62,740 nucleotides of DNA from Nitrospirota bacterium. GTDB taxonomy: Bacteria > Nitrospirota > UBA9217. A program made the position numbers and the translations under genes. The stretch spans positions 1-62,740 of the forward strand of contig JAGVOT010000090.1 of the NCBI GenBank assembly GCA_020052615.1, in the 5' to 3' direction. The notes under the pieces are model-generated. The model was not told the DNA's origin. It searched no databases and was given only the letters and a program-made list of their open reading frames with translations. Shown piece by piece: positions 1-8,375 of the stretch (positions are counted from its first letter, which is position 1; each line of letters begins with the position of its first letter).

Positions 1-443
1 ACCGGCTTGAGGACCGGATCCTTGATCTGGCGGGCATTTCCGCGGCGGGTGTCGCGTTCTTTCCCATGGATCGGATGGGCGATTGCGCCTCGGCGGGGAT
101 CTCCGCTCACGGCGTTTTCGCGGTGACCTTTTTTGCCTGTATCTTCATCATTTGCATATTCATGTCGGAGAACACGCTGAAGGAAATGGACGATGTGCGA
201 AGGCGATCGGCGTTTCGCCGGGCATACCGGGTATGCTCAGGCATCATGATCGCGAGCATCGCATTTGCCGTGCTGTCGCGTCTGCTCCCGAAAGATGATG
301 TCCGGATGCTGTGCGAAAACAGAGCGATATTCTGGTTCGAAGCGATCGGGGTCTGGGCGTTCAGTGCATTCTGGTACATCAAGACGAGGGAGCTCGATCC
401 GTCGCAGTCCTGGATGCCCTTTGGGAAAAAGCATGCAATCTAA
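1..443 (+). CDS. Partial uncharacterised membrane protein (5' end outside window)
   Basis: The reading frame is open from base 3 and runs to the stop at 443, so the gene begins before the window. About 146 residues are visible. Three hydrophobic segments can be seen (around GVFAVTFFACIFIICIFMS, GIMIASIAFAVL and FWFEAIGVWAFSAFWYI), so this is an integral membrane protein. The pattern of a short FPM motif before a membrane segment loosely recalls DUF998-like proteins, but I cannot assign a family. The ATG at 66 is internal and should not be taken as the start. No partner gene is visible upstream. Confidence 0.6.
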   Translation, partial: RLEDRILDLAGISAAGVAFFPMDRMGDCASAGISAHGVFAVTFFACIFIICIFMSENTLKEMDDVRRRSAFRRAYRVCSGIMIASIAFAVLSRLLPKDDVRMLCENRAIFWFEAIGVWAFSAFWYIKTRELDPSQSWMPFGKKHAI

Positions 444-512
444 CGGCATCCGTCATTCGTGCCGGTGAAAAGTGGTATGCTGTAACGCGACAGACAGAAC
501 GGAGGCATTACC

Positions 513-1220
513 ATGACAAACTATCTTCTGATCCACGGCGCGATGCGGGGCGCATGGTTGTGGGACAAACTGATGCCGCTCCTGATGAAGGGCGGGGGGA
601 ACCCCATTGCGATCGACCTGCCGGGACACGGTTATCGGACGGCGGAAGCCTCCTTTACTACCATGTCCACGTACATCAATGACGTCATCCAGTTCATCCG
701 GAAGGAGAACCTCAAGGACCTGGTGCTCGTCGGCCACAGCATGTCGGGCATCGTGATCAGCAAGGTGGCTGAGGAGGTGCCGGAGCGCATCAAGCACCTG
801 GTCTACCTGGCGGCGGTGGTCCCGAGGAACAACGAGGCGCTCATCGACCTGCTGCCGAAGGAGAGGCAGGAGACGCTCGGCAAACTGCACGGGAAGGTGA
901 AAGAGGTCTTCGGCACGCTGGAGCAGTTGCGGCCGATGTATTTCACCGACCTGGAAGGGGAGGAGAAGGAATTTTACCTGAAACAATTGACGCCTCAGCC
1001 GCTGGCGGCGTTCTTTGAAAAGATGCACTTCAAGCAGTTCCCGAAGATTCCCATCCCTATGACCTACCTATTGGGCCTCAGGGACAAGAGCCTGCCGCCT
1101 GAATTAACGGTACGGTTCGCAGAACGGTTGGGGGTCACGCCGATAGAAATAGACGCGGGCCACGACATGATGGTGTCGCGGCCCGACGAGGTTGCGAAGG
1201 TCCTGTTGGATCTTTCCTGA
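513..1220 (+). CDS. Alpha/beta hydrolase (esterase-like)
   Basis: A 235-residue single-domain alpha/beta hydrolase. The oxyanion-hole segment LIHGA lies at residues 6-10. The nucleophile elbow GHSMS puts the catalytic serine at 76, the acid is probably Asp191 (LRDKS) and the histidine is His217 (AGHDM). The size and the GHSMSG elbow resemble the small plant-esterase/hydroxynitrile-lyase-like subgroup, so an ester or amide substrate is likely but unknown. The start ATG at 513 follows a GGAGG-like site (cggaggcattacc). There is no signal peptide, so it should be cytoplasmic. It converges on the minus-strand cytochrome cluster. Confidence 0.85.
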   Translation: MTNYLLIHGAMRGAWLWDKLMPLLMKGGGNPIAIDLPGHGYRTAEASFTTMSTYINDVIQFIRKENLKDLVLVGHSMSGIVISKVAEEVPERIKHLVYLAAVVPRNNEALIDLLPKERQETLGKLHGKVKEVFGTLEQLRPMYFTDLEGEEKEFYLKQLTPQPLAAFFEKMHFKQFPKIPIPMTYLLGLRDKSLPPELTVRFAERLGVTPIEIDAGHDMMVSRPDEVAKVLLDLS

Positions 1221-1267
1221 TAGGGTCTTGCCTGGTAGGATGGAATGGTGTTGGCAGGCAGTGACCG

Positions 1268-1600
1268 TTACTCCTTGTGGCAGCGCTGGCAGCTGTCCGC
1301 CGCCTTAAGATCGAAGGCTTTTTTCCCATCGTGGCAACTGCCGCAGAATTGTCCCTTGGTGAGCATGGACATGTCCATCTTGTAGGCAGCCTCGCCGCCC
1401 TTCATCTGAAAGGTCTTGTAGTGGCAGTTGCTGCATTTCTGTCCCTTCAAGTTTACGTGGTAGTCATGGGCGAAGACCACTTTGCCCGCCCCCTTGGGCT
1501 TGTATTCTACGTCTCCGCCTCCGATCTTTGACTGGGCGGTCAGCGGAGCAAGAAGAAAAAGTCCAACAACGAGCGCGGCCCCAGCGGTTCTCAGCTTCAT
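1268..1600 (-). CDS. Triheme c7-type cytochrome, copy 3 of a tandem trio
   Basis: A 110-residue exported multihaem cytochrome. After a signal peptide (MKLRTAGAALVVG...) it has three CxxCH haem sites (CSNCH, CGSCH, CQRCH) and distal histidines such as HDYH, the layout of class III/c7 triheme proteins that carry electrons in the periplasm. The start at 1600 is chosen over an upstream in-frame ATG because AAGGAGG lies just before it and the signal peptide starts there. It is the last of three consecutive paralogues on the minus strand, which share the mature N-terminal IGGGD pattern. The partner reductase or quinol oxidase is not evident next door. Confidence 0.88.
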   Translation of the reverse strand: MKLRTAGAALVVGLFLLAPLTAQSKIGGGDVEYKPKGAGKVVFAHDYHVNLKGQKCSNCHYKTFQMKGGEAAYKMDMSMLTKGQFCGSCHDGKKAFDLKAADSCQRCHKE

Positions 1601-1616
1601 GCGCGACCTCCTTAAG

Positions 1617-1931
1617 TTATTTCTTGTGGCATCGGGTGCAGTTCTTCGTCGATCCTGCGTCAAAGCCCTTCATCCCGTTGTGGCAATGCTCGCAGAAATC
1701 TCGCTTCGTGATCGCTTCTTTTTTCATCTCGTAACCCTGACCCTTGGAGAACTTCTGGAAGTGGCAGGCCACGCATTTGAGACCGCGTGCTTTCATGTGG
1801 TAGTCGTGGCTGAAATGGACGGGATCAGCCTTTTGCAGGGGGAAGGTGATATCTCCGCCGCCGATCGCCAACACCGTGGTTGCCGCGGTGGCCAAGAACA
1901 GCAGGAAAAACAACAGCATGGTGTTCCGCAT
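1617..1931 (-). CDS. Triheme c7-type cytochrome, copy 2 of a tandem trio
   Basis: A 104-residue periplasmic cytochrome with a hydrophobic signal peptide (LLFFLLFLATAATTVLA) and three haem motifs, CVACH, CEHCH and CTRCH. It aligns by eye with both neighbours over the whole mature part: AIGGGDITF, HFSHDYH, the central KCxxCH and the terminal CHK. Only 16 bases separate its stop from the start of the downstream copy, so the three genes are probably co-transcribed from the promoter near 2312-2339. Expected role: a small electron carrier in a multihaem respiratory chain. Confidence 0.88.
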   Translation of the reverse strand: MRNTMLLFFLLFLATAATTVLAIGGGDITFPLQKADPVHFSHDYHMKARGLKCVACHFQKFSKGQGYEMKKEAITKRDFCEHCHNGMKGFDAGSTKNCTRCHKK

Positions 1932-1947
1932 GGGACCCCCCTGATAT

Positions 1948-2271
1948 TTACGGCTTATGGCATTTAACGCAATTGTCCGTACCCTTCACGTCGAAGGACT
2001 TCTGGCCGTTGTGGCACTTGCCGCAGAAGTCTCCCTTGGTGATCTTGGCCATGTCCATCTTGTACGAACCCTGGGCCATCTGAAAGATCTGATAATGGCA
2101 TCCCGTGCACTTGATGCCCTTGCCTTTGACGTGGGATTCGTGGCTGAAGATCACCGGCCCGGCGCTCTTGGGCGAGAACTTGATGTCACCGCCGCCTACC
2201 TTCTGGGCCATTGCGGTGAACGGCAAAACCAGACACACAACAAGCAGTACGACAATGAACATCTTTTTCAT
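1948..2271 (-). CDS. Triheme c7-type cytochrome, copy 1 of a tandem trio
   Basis: A 107-residue protein with a signal peptide (MKKMFIVVLLVVCLVLPFTAMA) and three CxxCH motifs (CTGCH, CGKCH, CVKCH). It is the first gene of the trio and lies directly behind a minus-strand promoter candidate. The mature protein begins QKVGGGDIKF, which matches the other two copies. A GGGAGGT ribosome site precedes the ATG at 2271. The three copies differ in charge and in the spacing around the second haem, so they may have different redox potentials or partners; this is inference. Confidence 0.88.
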   Translation of the reverse strand: MKKMFIVVLLVVCLVLPFTAMAQKVGGGDIKFSPKSAGPVIFSHESHVKGKGIKCTGCHYQIFQMAQGSYKMDMAKITKGDFCGKCHNGQKSFDVKGTDNCVKCHKP

Positions 2272-2311
2272 CGATCAGTACCTCCCCTGGTAAAGATGGT
2301 TTATGTCGGGG

Positions 2312-2339
2312 ATTATAACATACTGAATGCGAAAAACAA
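2312..2339 (-). promoter_or_regulatory. Sigma-70-type promoter for the triheme cytochrome operon
   Basis: Read on the minus strand, TTGTTT (2339-2334) is followed after 16 bases by TATAAT (2317-2312), preceded by an extended TG. It lies about 40 bases upstream of the first cytochrome gene (start 2271). Not tested experimentally. Confidence 0.6.
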
Positions 2340-2378
2340 GTCTTTCTTTATGATTATCATGCTCTTGGCCGTCTCTTC

Positions 2379-2387
2379 TGGTATAAT
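2379..2387 (+). promoter_or_regulatory. Extended -10 promoter element for the thioredoxin-fold gene
   Basis: TGGTATAAT is a perfect extended -10 element, 37 bases before the ATG at 2424. No good -35 hexamer lies 16-18 bases upstream, which is usual for extended -10 promoters. It is divergent from the cytochrome promoter in the same 152-base gap. Confidence 0.55.
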
Positions 2388-2423
2388 GAAATAACACCCA
2401 ACCTTCCTCAGCGAGGTGAAGCA

Positions 2424-3227
2424 ATGCTCAAGGAAAGCACACGCCAGATCATCCGGGACACCCTTACCAACATCGGCCAGCCGGTCCGCCTGGTCGTCAT
2501 GACCGGGGAAAAGGGCTGCGAGATCTGCCCGGAAACCGTTGAGATCGCCCGCGCCATCAAGGCGGCAGCCCCGAAGGTAGCGCTGGAGATCTATGACTTC
2601 ACCATGGACCGCGACAAGAGCGAGGAATACGGCATCAAGCGGATACCTGCAGTCGTTGCGGAGTCCCAGGATGGAAGGACTGTAACGTTCAGCGGCAGCC
2701 TTGAGGGGATATCGCTGGTGCTCCTTCTTGATGTCATTTCCAGCATTTCCGCCGGACGGGCATGGTTTTCCGACAGGATCGGCAGCACCCTGAAGCTGTT
2801 GACCAACGAGGTCCCGGTCCAGGTTCTCCTGGAGAACGACTGCTCCATGTGCCGGCCCATTGCCGAGACCGCCATCGGCCTTGCGCTGGCGAACAAACTG
2901 GTATCGACCGAGATCATCGTCGCCGATGACTATCCGGATCTGCTGTCGACGCTCAAGGTGAAGATCCTGCCGTTCACCGTCTTCGGCAAGCAGCTTACGC
3001 TGGAAGGCCATGTGAACGAGAGTTCGTTCATCGAGATGCTTTTCCGGGCAGAGAAGCGGAAGGCCGCCGGCGTGGAAGTGCGGTGCGTTGTGTGCGGTCA
3101 GCCGTCGCCCGAACTTGTCTGCGGTTCGTGCAAGGCAAAGATCCAGGCCGAGGCGGTGAATCACAAGCGAAAGGACGAAAAGATCCAGGAGCGGGGAAGC
3201 GCCATGGGGTCGCACAACCATAGCTGA
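2424..3227 (+). CDS. Tandem thioredoxin-fold (PDO/glutaredoxin-like) protein with C-terminal zinc-ribbon-like tail
   Basis: A 267-residue protein. Two thioredoxin-like halves can be seen: the first with CEIC (about residues 33-36) and a cis-proline region (RIPAV), the second with CSMC (about 140-143) and another cis-Pro segment (ILPFT). This two-domain layout is that of protein disulfide oxidoreductases of thermophiles and anaerobes. The tail has two CxxC pairs (CVVC and CGSC, about residues 222-239), probably binding zinc, and ends in a His-rich MGSHNHS. The first domain has a Cys-rich but non-canonical active site. There is no signal peptide, so it is a cytoplasmic redox protein. The partner is unknown. 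Confidence 0.75.
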   Translation: MLKESTRQIIRDTLTNIGQPVRLVVMTGEKGCEICPETVEIARAIKAAAPKVALEIYDFTMDRDKSEEYGIKRIPAVVAESQDGRTVTFSGSLEGISLVLLLDVISSISAGRAWFSDRIGSTLKLLTNEVPVQVLLENDCSMCRPIAETAIGLALANKLVSTEIIVADDYPDLLSTLKVKILPFTVFGKQLTLEGHVNESSFIEMLFRAEKRKAAGVEVRCVVCGQPSPELVCGSCKAKIQAEAVNHKRKDEKIQERGSAMGSHNHS

Positions 3228-3276
3228 GCGGGCAAGCGGAGTGCGGAGCGACCAATGAAACGATGGAGAACACACA

Positions 3277-4287
3277 ATGAAACAGGCGATGTTCCAGGAA
3301 CCGAAAGAGGGCAACAAGGTCCTTTGCGGCCTGTGCTCCCACCGCTGTCTCATCGCCCCGGGCCACCGGGGCATCTGCGCGGTCCGGGAGAACCGCGACG
3401 GTACGCTCTACAGTCTTGTTTATGACCGGATCATCGCCCGCAACATAGACCCCATCGAAAAAAAACCGCTCTTCCATTTCCTTCCGGGAAGCCGTTCCTT
3501 TTCCCTGGCAACGCCGGGCTGCAATTTCCGCTGCAAACATTGCCAGAATGCAGACATCTCGCAGCTGCCCCGTGACAGGGAAGGCGTTATACCCGGTGAA
3601 CCGGCATCGCCCGCCGAGCTTGTCGAGGCCGCCCTGCGCCATCACTGCGCGAGCATATCCTATACCTACACCGAGCCGACGATCTTCTTCGAACTTGCCT
3701 ATGACACGGCAAGGCTGGCACGGAAGGCCGGACTCAAGAATGTGTTCGTCACGAACGGCTATATAACGCCCGAGGCCCTCCGGGAGATCAGCCCCTGCCT
3801 CGACGCCGCGAACATCGATCTCAAGGGATTCACCGATGACTTCTACAGGAACATATGCGGTGCGCGGCTGCAGCCGGTCCTGGATTCGATCCGTCTGTAC
3901 AAGGAATTGGGCGTCTGGACAGAGGTCACAACGCTGGTCATCCCCGGACACAACGATTCGGAAAGCGAGCTTCGGCAGATAGCGCAGTTCATCCGTTCGG
4001 TGGGTGAGGGCGTTCCCTGGCATGTCTCGCGGTTCCATCCGACCTATAAACTGATCGATCAGCCGGTCACCCCGGTCGCTACCCTGAAGCGGGCGAGGCA
4101 GATCGGCCTGGAAGCCGGCCTCCGGTATGTCTACGAGGGGAATGTCCCCGGCGAGGGCGAGGAGACGCTCTGCTGGAATTGTGCGAAAACGCTGGTGAAA
4201 CGCTATGGATTCACCGTGGAGGAGAACCATATCGGGGACGGGAAGTGCGGATATTGCGGAGCGAAGATCGATGGAGTGTGGGAATAA
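3277..4287 (+). CDS. amrS: AmmeMemoRadiSam-system radical SAM enzyme AmrS
   Basis: A 336-residue radical SAM protein with the cluster-binding motif CNFRCKHC (Cys82, Cys86, Cys89) inside the conserved segment LATPGCNFRC. The N-terminal CGLCSHRC and the C-terminal CWNC...CGYC pairs are typical of the AmrS family (formerly grouped with pyruvate-formate-lyase-activating-like proteins). The family is defined by co-occurrence with AmmeMemo-type partners (AMMECR1 and Memo domains), neither of which is present here. The product is unknown. Downstream the archease and RtcB genes follow on the same strand. Confidence 0.88.
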   Translation: MKQAMFQEPKEGNKVLCGLCSHRCLIAPGHRGICAVRENRDGTLYSLVYDRIIARNIDPIEKKPLFHFLPGSRSFSLATPGCNFRCKHCQNADISQLPRDREGVIPGEPASPAELVEAALRHHCASISYTYTEPTIFFELAYDTARLARKAGLKNVFVTNGYITPEALREISPCLDAANIDLKGFTDDFYRNICGARLQPVLDSIRLYKELGVWTEVTTLVIPGHNDSESELRQIAQFIRSVGEGVPWHVSRFHPTYKLIDQPVTPVATLKRARQIGLEAGLRYVYEGNVPGEGEETLCWNCAKTLVKRYGFTVEENHIGDGKCGYCGAKIDGVWE

Positions 4288-4325
4288 GGCCTGACGCGGA
4301 GACAAGGGGACAAGGGGACAAGGGA

Positions 4326-4742
4326 TTGACCGTTCAATACGAGACCTTCGAGCACCAGGCGGACATCGGCATCAGGGGATTCGGGACCACGGTGGATGAG
4401 GCGTTCGCGAACGCGGCCGCGGCCCTCTATTCGGTCATGGTCGACATCACGCGGGTGGAACAGAAAGAGTTCCGGGGCGTCAACGTCACGGCCGACGACA
4501 AGGAACAGCTGCTCGTGGAATGGCTGAATGCCCTGCTCGCGGTCTCCGACATCGAGCGCATGGTCTTTTCGAAGTTCGAGGTCAGGATCGAAGAGAACAG
4601 GCTTGCAGGCACGGCCTGGGGCGAACACCTTGACCGGGGGAAGCATCGCGCCAATGTAGAAGTAAAGGGCGCAACCTATCACATGCTCGGCGTTCGGCAG
4701 GAGAACGGGCGGTATGTGGCCCAATGCGTGGTGGACGTTTAA
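4326..4742 (+). CDS. Archease (RtcB activation protein)
   Basis: A 138-residue archease: the N-terminal YETFEHQADIG and the later LVEWLNALL and VKGATYHML segments are family signatures. Archease helps RtcB guanylylation and makes the ligase a multiple-turnover enzyme. The start is taken as TTG at 4326 (then TVQYE), because no ATG or GTG lies before the conserved N-terminus, and purine-rich AAGGGGACAAGGGA precedes it. That stretch is itself a small GGGGACAA tandem repeat. rtcB follows 122 bases downstream, which supports a functional pair. Confidence 0.87.
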   Translation: MTVQYETFEHQADIGIRGFGTTVDEAFANAAAALYSVMVDITRVEQKEFRGVNVTADDKEQLLVEWLNALLAVSDIERMVFSKFEVRIEENRLAGTAWGEHLDRGKHRANVEVKGATYHMLGVRQENGRYVAQCVVDV

Positions 4743-4780
4743 TTTCGGATTTCGGATTGCGGAAATCAGAAAACTGGTGG

Positions 4781-4799
4781 CCGCAGGCTTCAGCCTGCG
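4781..4799 (+). repeat. 19-bp palindromic repeat, copy A
   Basis: CCGCAGGCTTCAGCCTGCG lies between the archease gene and rtcB. The identical 19-mer occurs on the other strand at 22261-22279. It can form a short hairpin (GCAGGCT/AGCCTGC). Such repeats are probably dispersed genome-wide; only two copies are visible here. Confidence 0.7.
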
Positions 4800-4864
4800 T
4801 TCAATAAACATGATGTCGAAAGAGTCATAAAGGGGATGTCTCGACATTTACGAGACAATAATCC

Positions 4865-6295
4865 ATGGACCCCAGGACCTTAACAAAGATCAACGACTAC
4901 TGCTGGGAGATCCCGCAGACCGGGGACATGAACGTCCCGGGCAGGATCTTCGCGAGCGAGAAATTGATCGTCGAGATGGATGAGAAGGTACGCGAGCAGG
5001 TGAAGAACGTGGCCTGCCTCCCGGGCATCCAGACAGCGTCCATGGCCATGCCCGATGCGCACTGGGGCTACGGCTTTCCCATCGGCGGCGTGGCGGCCTT
5101 TGATCCCGACGAAGGCGGGATCATCTCCATGGGCGGCGTGGGATTCGACATTTCCTGCGGTGTACGCACCATGAAGACCGGACTGATGAAGGAAGAGGTC
5201 CTTCCCAGGCTCGAGCGGCTGGTGGACCAGTTCTATAACCGTGTGCCGGCAGGCGTGGGTTCCGAGGGACTTATCAAGCTGGGCGCTGCCCAGATCGACG
5301 AGATGCTGCTCGGCGGCGCCGAGTGGGCGGTGAAGAAGGGCTACGGCGTGAAGGAGGACCTGGAATACATCGAGGAGCACGGCCGCGTTGACGGCGCGGA
5401 CCCTTCCCAGGTATCGGAAACGGCCAAGAAGCGCCAGTACCGCGAAATGGGGACCCTCGGCTCGGGAAACCACTATCTTGAGGTGCAGTTCGTCGACGAG
5501 ATCTATGATGAGCAGGCCGGCCAGGCCATGGGGCTCCGGAAGGGCAGCGTGGTCGTCTCGGTGCATTGCGGCTCCCGGGGATTGGGGCACCAGATCGGCA
5601 CCGACTATCTCCGGAGCCTGGCCAATGCGGCCCAGCGGTTCAAACTGCCGATCAAGGACCGCGAACTGGCCTCGGCGCCCATCACGTCGCCGGAAGGGAG
5701 GTCCTACTACGGGGCCATGAGCGCCGGCATCAACTGCGCATTGGCGAACCGCCAGATCATCACCCACCTGGTGCGCGAGATATTCATCGGCGTCTTTCCC
5801 GAAGGGCGTGTCACCATGCTCTACGACATCAGCCACAATACCTGCAAGGTCGAGACCCATGCCGTCAGGGGGAAGAAGAAGCGGCTCTTCGTGCATCGCA
5901 AGGGGGCCACGCGCGCCTTCGGACCGGGTCAGGTCGACCTGCCGCCGGAATACCGGCACATCGGCCAGCCGGTGCTGATCGGCGGGACCATGGGAACGTC
6001 GTCGTACATCCTCGCCGGCACGGAACAGGGCATGGAAGTGGCTTTCGGTTCAGCCTGCCACGGGGCCGGCAGGGCCATGTCCCGCACCCAGGCGAAGAAA
6101 CAATGGCACGGACGCGACGTGGTGCGGCAGCTCGAAGGGCAGGGCATTCTGCTGCGGGGTCATTCCTATTCCGGCATAGCCGAGGAGGCGCCGGGGTCCT
6201 ACAAGGACGTTGCCGATGTGGTCGATGCGGCCCATTTCGCGGGACTCGCCAGGAAGGTCGCGCGCGTCAGGCCGCTGGCCTGTGTAAAAGGATAA
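4865..6295 (+). CDS. rtcB: RNA-splicing ligase RtcB
   Basis: A 476-residue RtcB, full length for the family. Conserved blocks are visible in order: MPDAHWGYGFPIGGV, GVGFDISCGVR, GSGNHYLEVQ, VHCGSRGLGHQ and CHGAGRAMSR, the last holding the histidine that is guanylylated. The enzyme joins RNA 2',3'-cyclic phosphate and 5'-OH ends using GTP and Mn2+. The start ATG at 4865 gives the normal N-terminus, although the ribosome site is weak. It is encoded just behind its activator archease. It should act in RNA repair or RNA processing; the substrate in this organism is unknown. Confidence 0.93.
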   Translation: MDPRTLTKINDYCWEIPQTGDMNVPGRIFASEKLIVEMDEKVREQVKNVACLPGIQTASMAMPDAHWGYGFPIGGVAAFDPDEGGIISMGGVGFDISCGVRTMKTGLMKEEVLPRLERLVDQFYNRVPAGVGSEGLIKLGAAQIDEMLLGGAEWAVKKGYGVKEDLEYIEEHGRVDGADPSQVSETAKKRQYREMGTLGSGNHYLEVQFVDEIYDEQAGQAMGLRKGSVVVSVHCGSRGLGHQIGTDYLRSLANAAQRFKLPIKDRELASAPITSPEGRSYYGAMSAGINCALANRQIITHLVREIFIGVFPEGRVTMLYDISHNTCKVETHAVRGKKKRLFVHRKGATRAFGPGQVDLPPEYRHIGQPVLIGGTMGTSSYILAGTEQGMEVAFGSACHGAGRAMSRTQAKKQWHGRDVVRQLEGQGILLRGHSYSGIAEEAPGSYKDVADVVDAAHFAGLARKVARVRPLACVKG

Positions 6296-6323
6296 ATAAG
6301 CTGGTCAACTGAGAAAGAACAAT

Positions 6324-6470
6324 TTTGACACAGAAGAAGCGGATTCAAGTATGATAACGGCGGATAAAGATCCAAATACCGCTTCTTAAAGATTTTACCC
6401 AGATGGTGAAGTTCCTAAAGACAGAATATCCGATTTTATCCGACATCTATCCGCACTTATCTGTGTCAAA
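6324..6470. repeat. Long imperfect inverted repeat, TTTGACACAG family
   Basis: Outer arms TTTGACACAG (6324-6333) and CTGTGTCAAA (6461-6470) are perfect complements. Inner arms AAGAAGCGG (6334-6342) and CCGCTTCTT (6379-6387) form a second stem. The element fills the rtcB to hlyD gap. The same outer arms recur at 19917-19995. No coding capacity was recognised. Confidence 0.65.
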
Positions 6471-6510
6471 TGTCGTTTCCAGGCTCAATACTTTATCGGA
6501 GAGCGCAAGC

Positions 6511-7338
6511 ATGCAAAAAAGGATCGTCATCGCAGTCATCGTCATTCTCGTCATTTCCGGCGCCGCTGTTTACCAATATCTCACGTCCGGCAGAAATGAC
6601 GGCATGCTCGATCTTTCGGGCACGGTAGAGGTGACCGAGGTGAACGTCGGTTTCAAGATGCCGGGCAGGATCGCGGCTCTCCATGCAGAGGAGGGGCAGC
6701 GGGTCAGCAGGGGGGACCGTCTTGCGGACCTGGACAGCGCTGAGCTCCGAAGCATTGTCGAGCAGGGGCGCGCCGCGGTCCGTAATGCCGAGGCGGAGTA
6801 CGAGAAGGCACGAAAGGACTACGACCGGTACCGGACGCTCTCCCAGGAAGGCGCCGTGACCGTCCAGCAGCTTGATTCCGCCCGCAAGGCTCATGATGTC
6901 GCCCTCTCCCAGGTGGACCAGGCGCGGGCTGCCCTGCGGACCGCCGAGGTGCGGCTCAAGGATACGGCTGCCGATGCGCCGGTGTCCGGCATCGTGCTCA
7001 GCCGTAATGTCGAGTTGGGCGAGACCGTGGCGGCAGGGGTCGCCGCCTATTCCCTGGGTGACCTGGACAATCCCTGGGTCAAGGTCTACGTGAACGAGAC
7101 CAAGCTCGGGCTGGTCAATCTCGGCCAGGAGGCCCGGATCTTTACCGATACGTATCCGGGGAAGGCCTACGAGGGGCGGGTCACCTATATCGCCTCGGAG
7201 GCGGAGTTTACGCCTAAGAATGTCCAGACCAGGGAAGAAAGGGTCAAACTGGTATTCGGCGTCAAGGTGAGCGTGACGAACGTGAACAACGAGCTGAAAC
7301 CGGGGATGCCCGCGGATGTAAAGATTAACTTGAAGTAA
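6511..7338 (+). CDS. HlyD-family periplasmic adaptor (membrane fusion protein)
   Basis: A 275-residue adaptor for the ABC exporter that follows. It has one N-terminal membrane helix (IVIAVIVILVISGAAVYQYL), a biotinyl-lipoyl-like half (GFKMPGRIAALHAEEGQRVSRGDRL), a coiled-coil hairpin (about residues 75-135) and the second lipoyl half (APVSGIVLSRNVELGETV). The start ATG at 6511 is preferred over an upstream ATG at 6403 because the membrane helix begins directly after it and GGAGAG precedes it. It resembles YbhG/YhiI adaptors. It links the inner-membrane transporter to an outer-membrane channel that is not encoded nearby. Confidence 0.85.
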   Translation: MQKRIVIAVIVILVISGAAVYQYLTSGRNDGMLDLSGTVEVTEVNVGFKMPGRIAALHAEEGQRVSRGDRLADLDSAELRSIVEQGRAAVRNAEAEYEKARKDYDRYRTLSQEGAVTVQQLDSARKAHDVALSQVDQARAALRTAEVRLKDTAADAPVSGIVLSRNVELGETVAAGVAAYSLGDLDNPWVKVYVNETKLGLVNLGQEARIFTDTYPGKAYEGRVTYIASEAEFTPKNVQTREERVKLVFGVKVSVTNVNNELKPGMPADVKINLK

Positions 7339-7416
7339 TAAAATTGGTTTTAGTAATAAATAAAACATTAAAATATCAAATAGATATATCGTATGATCTA
7401 AGTAAATGGTTCCTCT

Positions 7417-8337
7417 ATGACCCTGCCTCCCGCAATCATTGCCACCGGTCTTTCCCGTTCATTTGGTAGCATCCATGCTGTGAATAAGCTCGACCTTGCC
7501 ATCGATCGTGGAGAACTTTATGGTCTTGTGGGGCCTGACGGCGCCGGAAAGACCACGACCATGCGGCTTCTGACCGGCATCCTGGAGCCGACATCGGGTG
7601 AGGCATGGGTCGCCGGTTTCCCGGTCCGGACCGAAGCGGAGCGGATCAAGGAGAAGATCGGATATATGTCGCAGCGCTTCGGGCTGTATGAGGACCTTAC
7701 GGTGATGGAAAACATCCTGTTCTATGCCGATATCTATGAGGTTGCCCGATCGGTACGGAAGGCCCGCATCGAGCGGCTGCTCGGATTCAGCAATCTCACG
7801 CCCTTTGTTGACCGGCTCGCGGGAAAGCTTTCGGGCGGGATGAAGCAGAAACTGGGCCTTGCCTGCGCCCTGGTCCATACCCCCGAGATCCTGTTCCTCG
7901 ATGAACCGACGAACGGCGTAGACCCGGTCTCGCGGAGGGACTTCTGGCGCATCCTCTATGATCTCCTTCGGGAGGGTGTCACGATAGTCCTCTCCACATC
8001 GTATCTCGACGAGGCTGAGCGGTGTACACGGATCGGGCTCATGCACAAGGGAACGATCATCATCGAGGACCGGCCGAAGAACGTCAGGAGCTCCCTCGCC
8101 ATGCCCATGATGGAGGTATGGACCGACAAGGTGAGGACAGCCGGCGAGATCGTCAGGACCGTGGAGGGCGTATCGAGCGTAAGCGTCTACGGGGACCGGC
8201 TTCATATCGGCCTTAAACACAAAGGAGCTGCATCTGCCGTCCTGGTCATGCTGGAACGGGAAGGCATCGCGGTCCAGGACTACCGGGAGATACTGCCGTC
8301 CCTGGAGGACGTGTTCATCACCATGGTGGAGAAGTAG
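7417..8337 (+). CDS. ABC transporter ATP-binding protein 1 (drug/polysaccharide exporter type)
   Basis: A 306-residue ATPase: Walker A GPDGAGKTT (near residue 40), signature LSGGMKQKL (near 140), Walker B ILFLDEPTNGVDP and a C-terminal regulatory extension. Together with the next gene it resembles the two halves of the double ATPase YbhF, here split into two genes. It is preceded by a 78-base AT-rich gap with no good ribosome site. It should energise export of small hydrophobic compounds or serve in efflux; the substrate is unknown. Confidence 0.88.
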   Translation: MTLPPAIIATGLSRSFGSIHAVNKLDLAIDRGELYGLVGPDGAGKTTTMRLLTGILEPTSGEAWVAGFPVRTEAERIKEKIGYMSQRFGLYEDLTVMENILFYADIYEVARSVRKARIERLLGFSNLTPFVDRLAGKLSGGMKQKLGLACALVHTPEILFLDEPTNGVDPVSRRDFWRILYDLLREGVTIVLSTSYLDEAERCTRIGLMHKGTIIIEDRPKNVRSSLAMPMMEVWTDKVRTAGEIVRTVEGVSSVSVYGDRLHIGLKHKGAASAVLVMLEREGIAVQDYREILPSLEDVFITMVEK

Positions 8338-8375
8338 GTTCTGAGTGCGGAGTGCGGAATGCGGATTGTTAAGAC

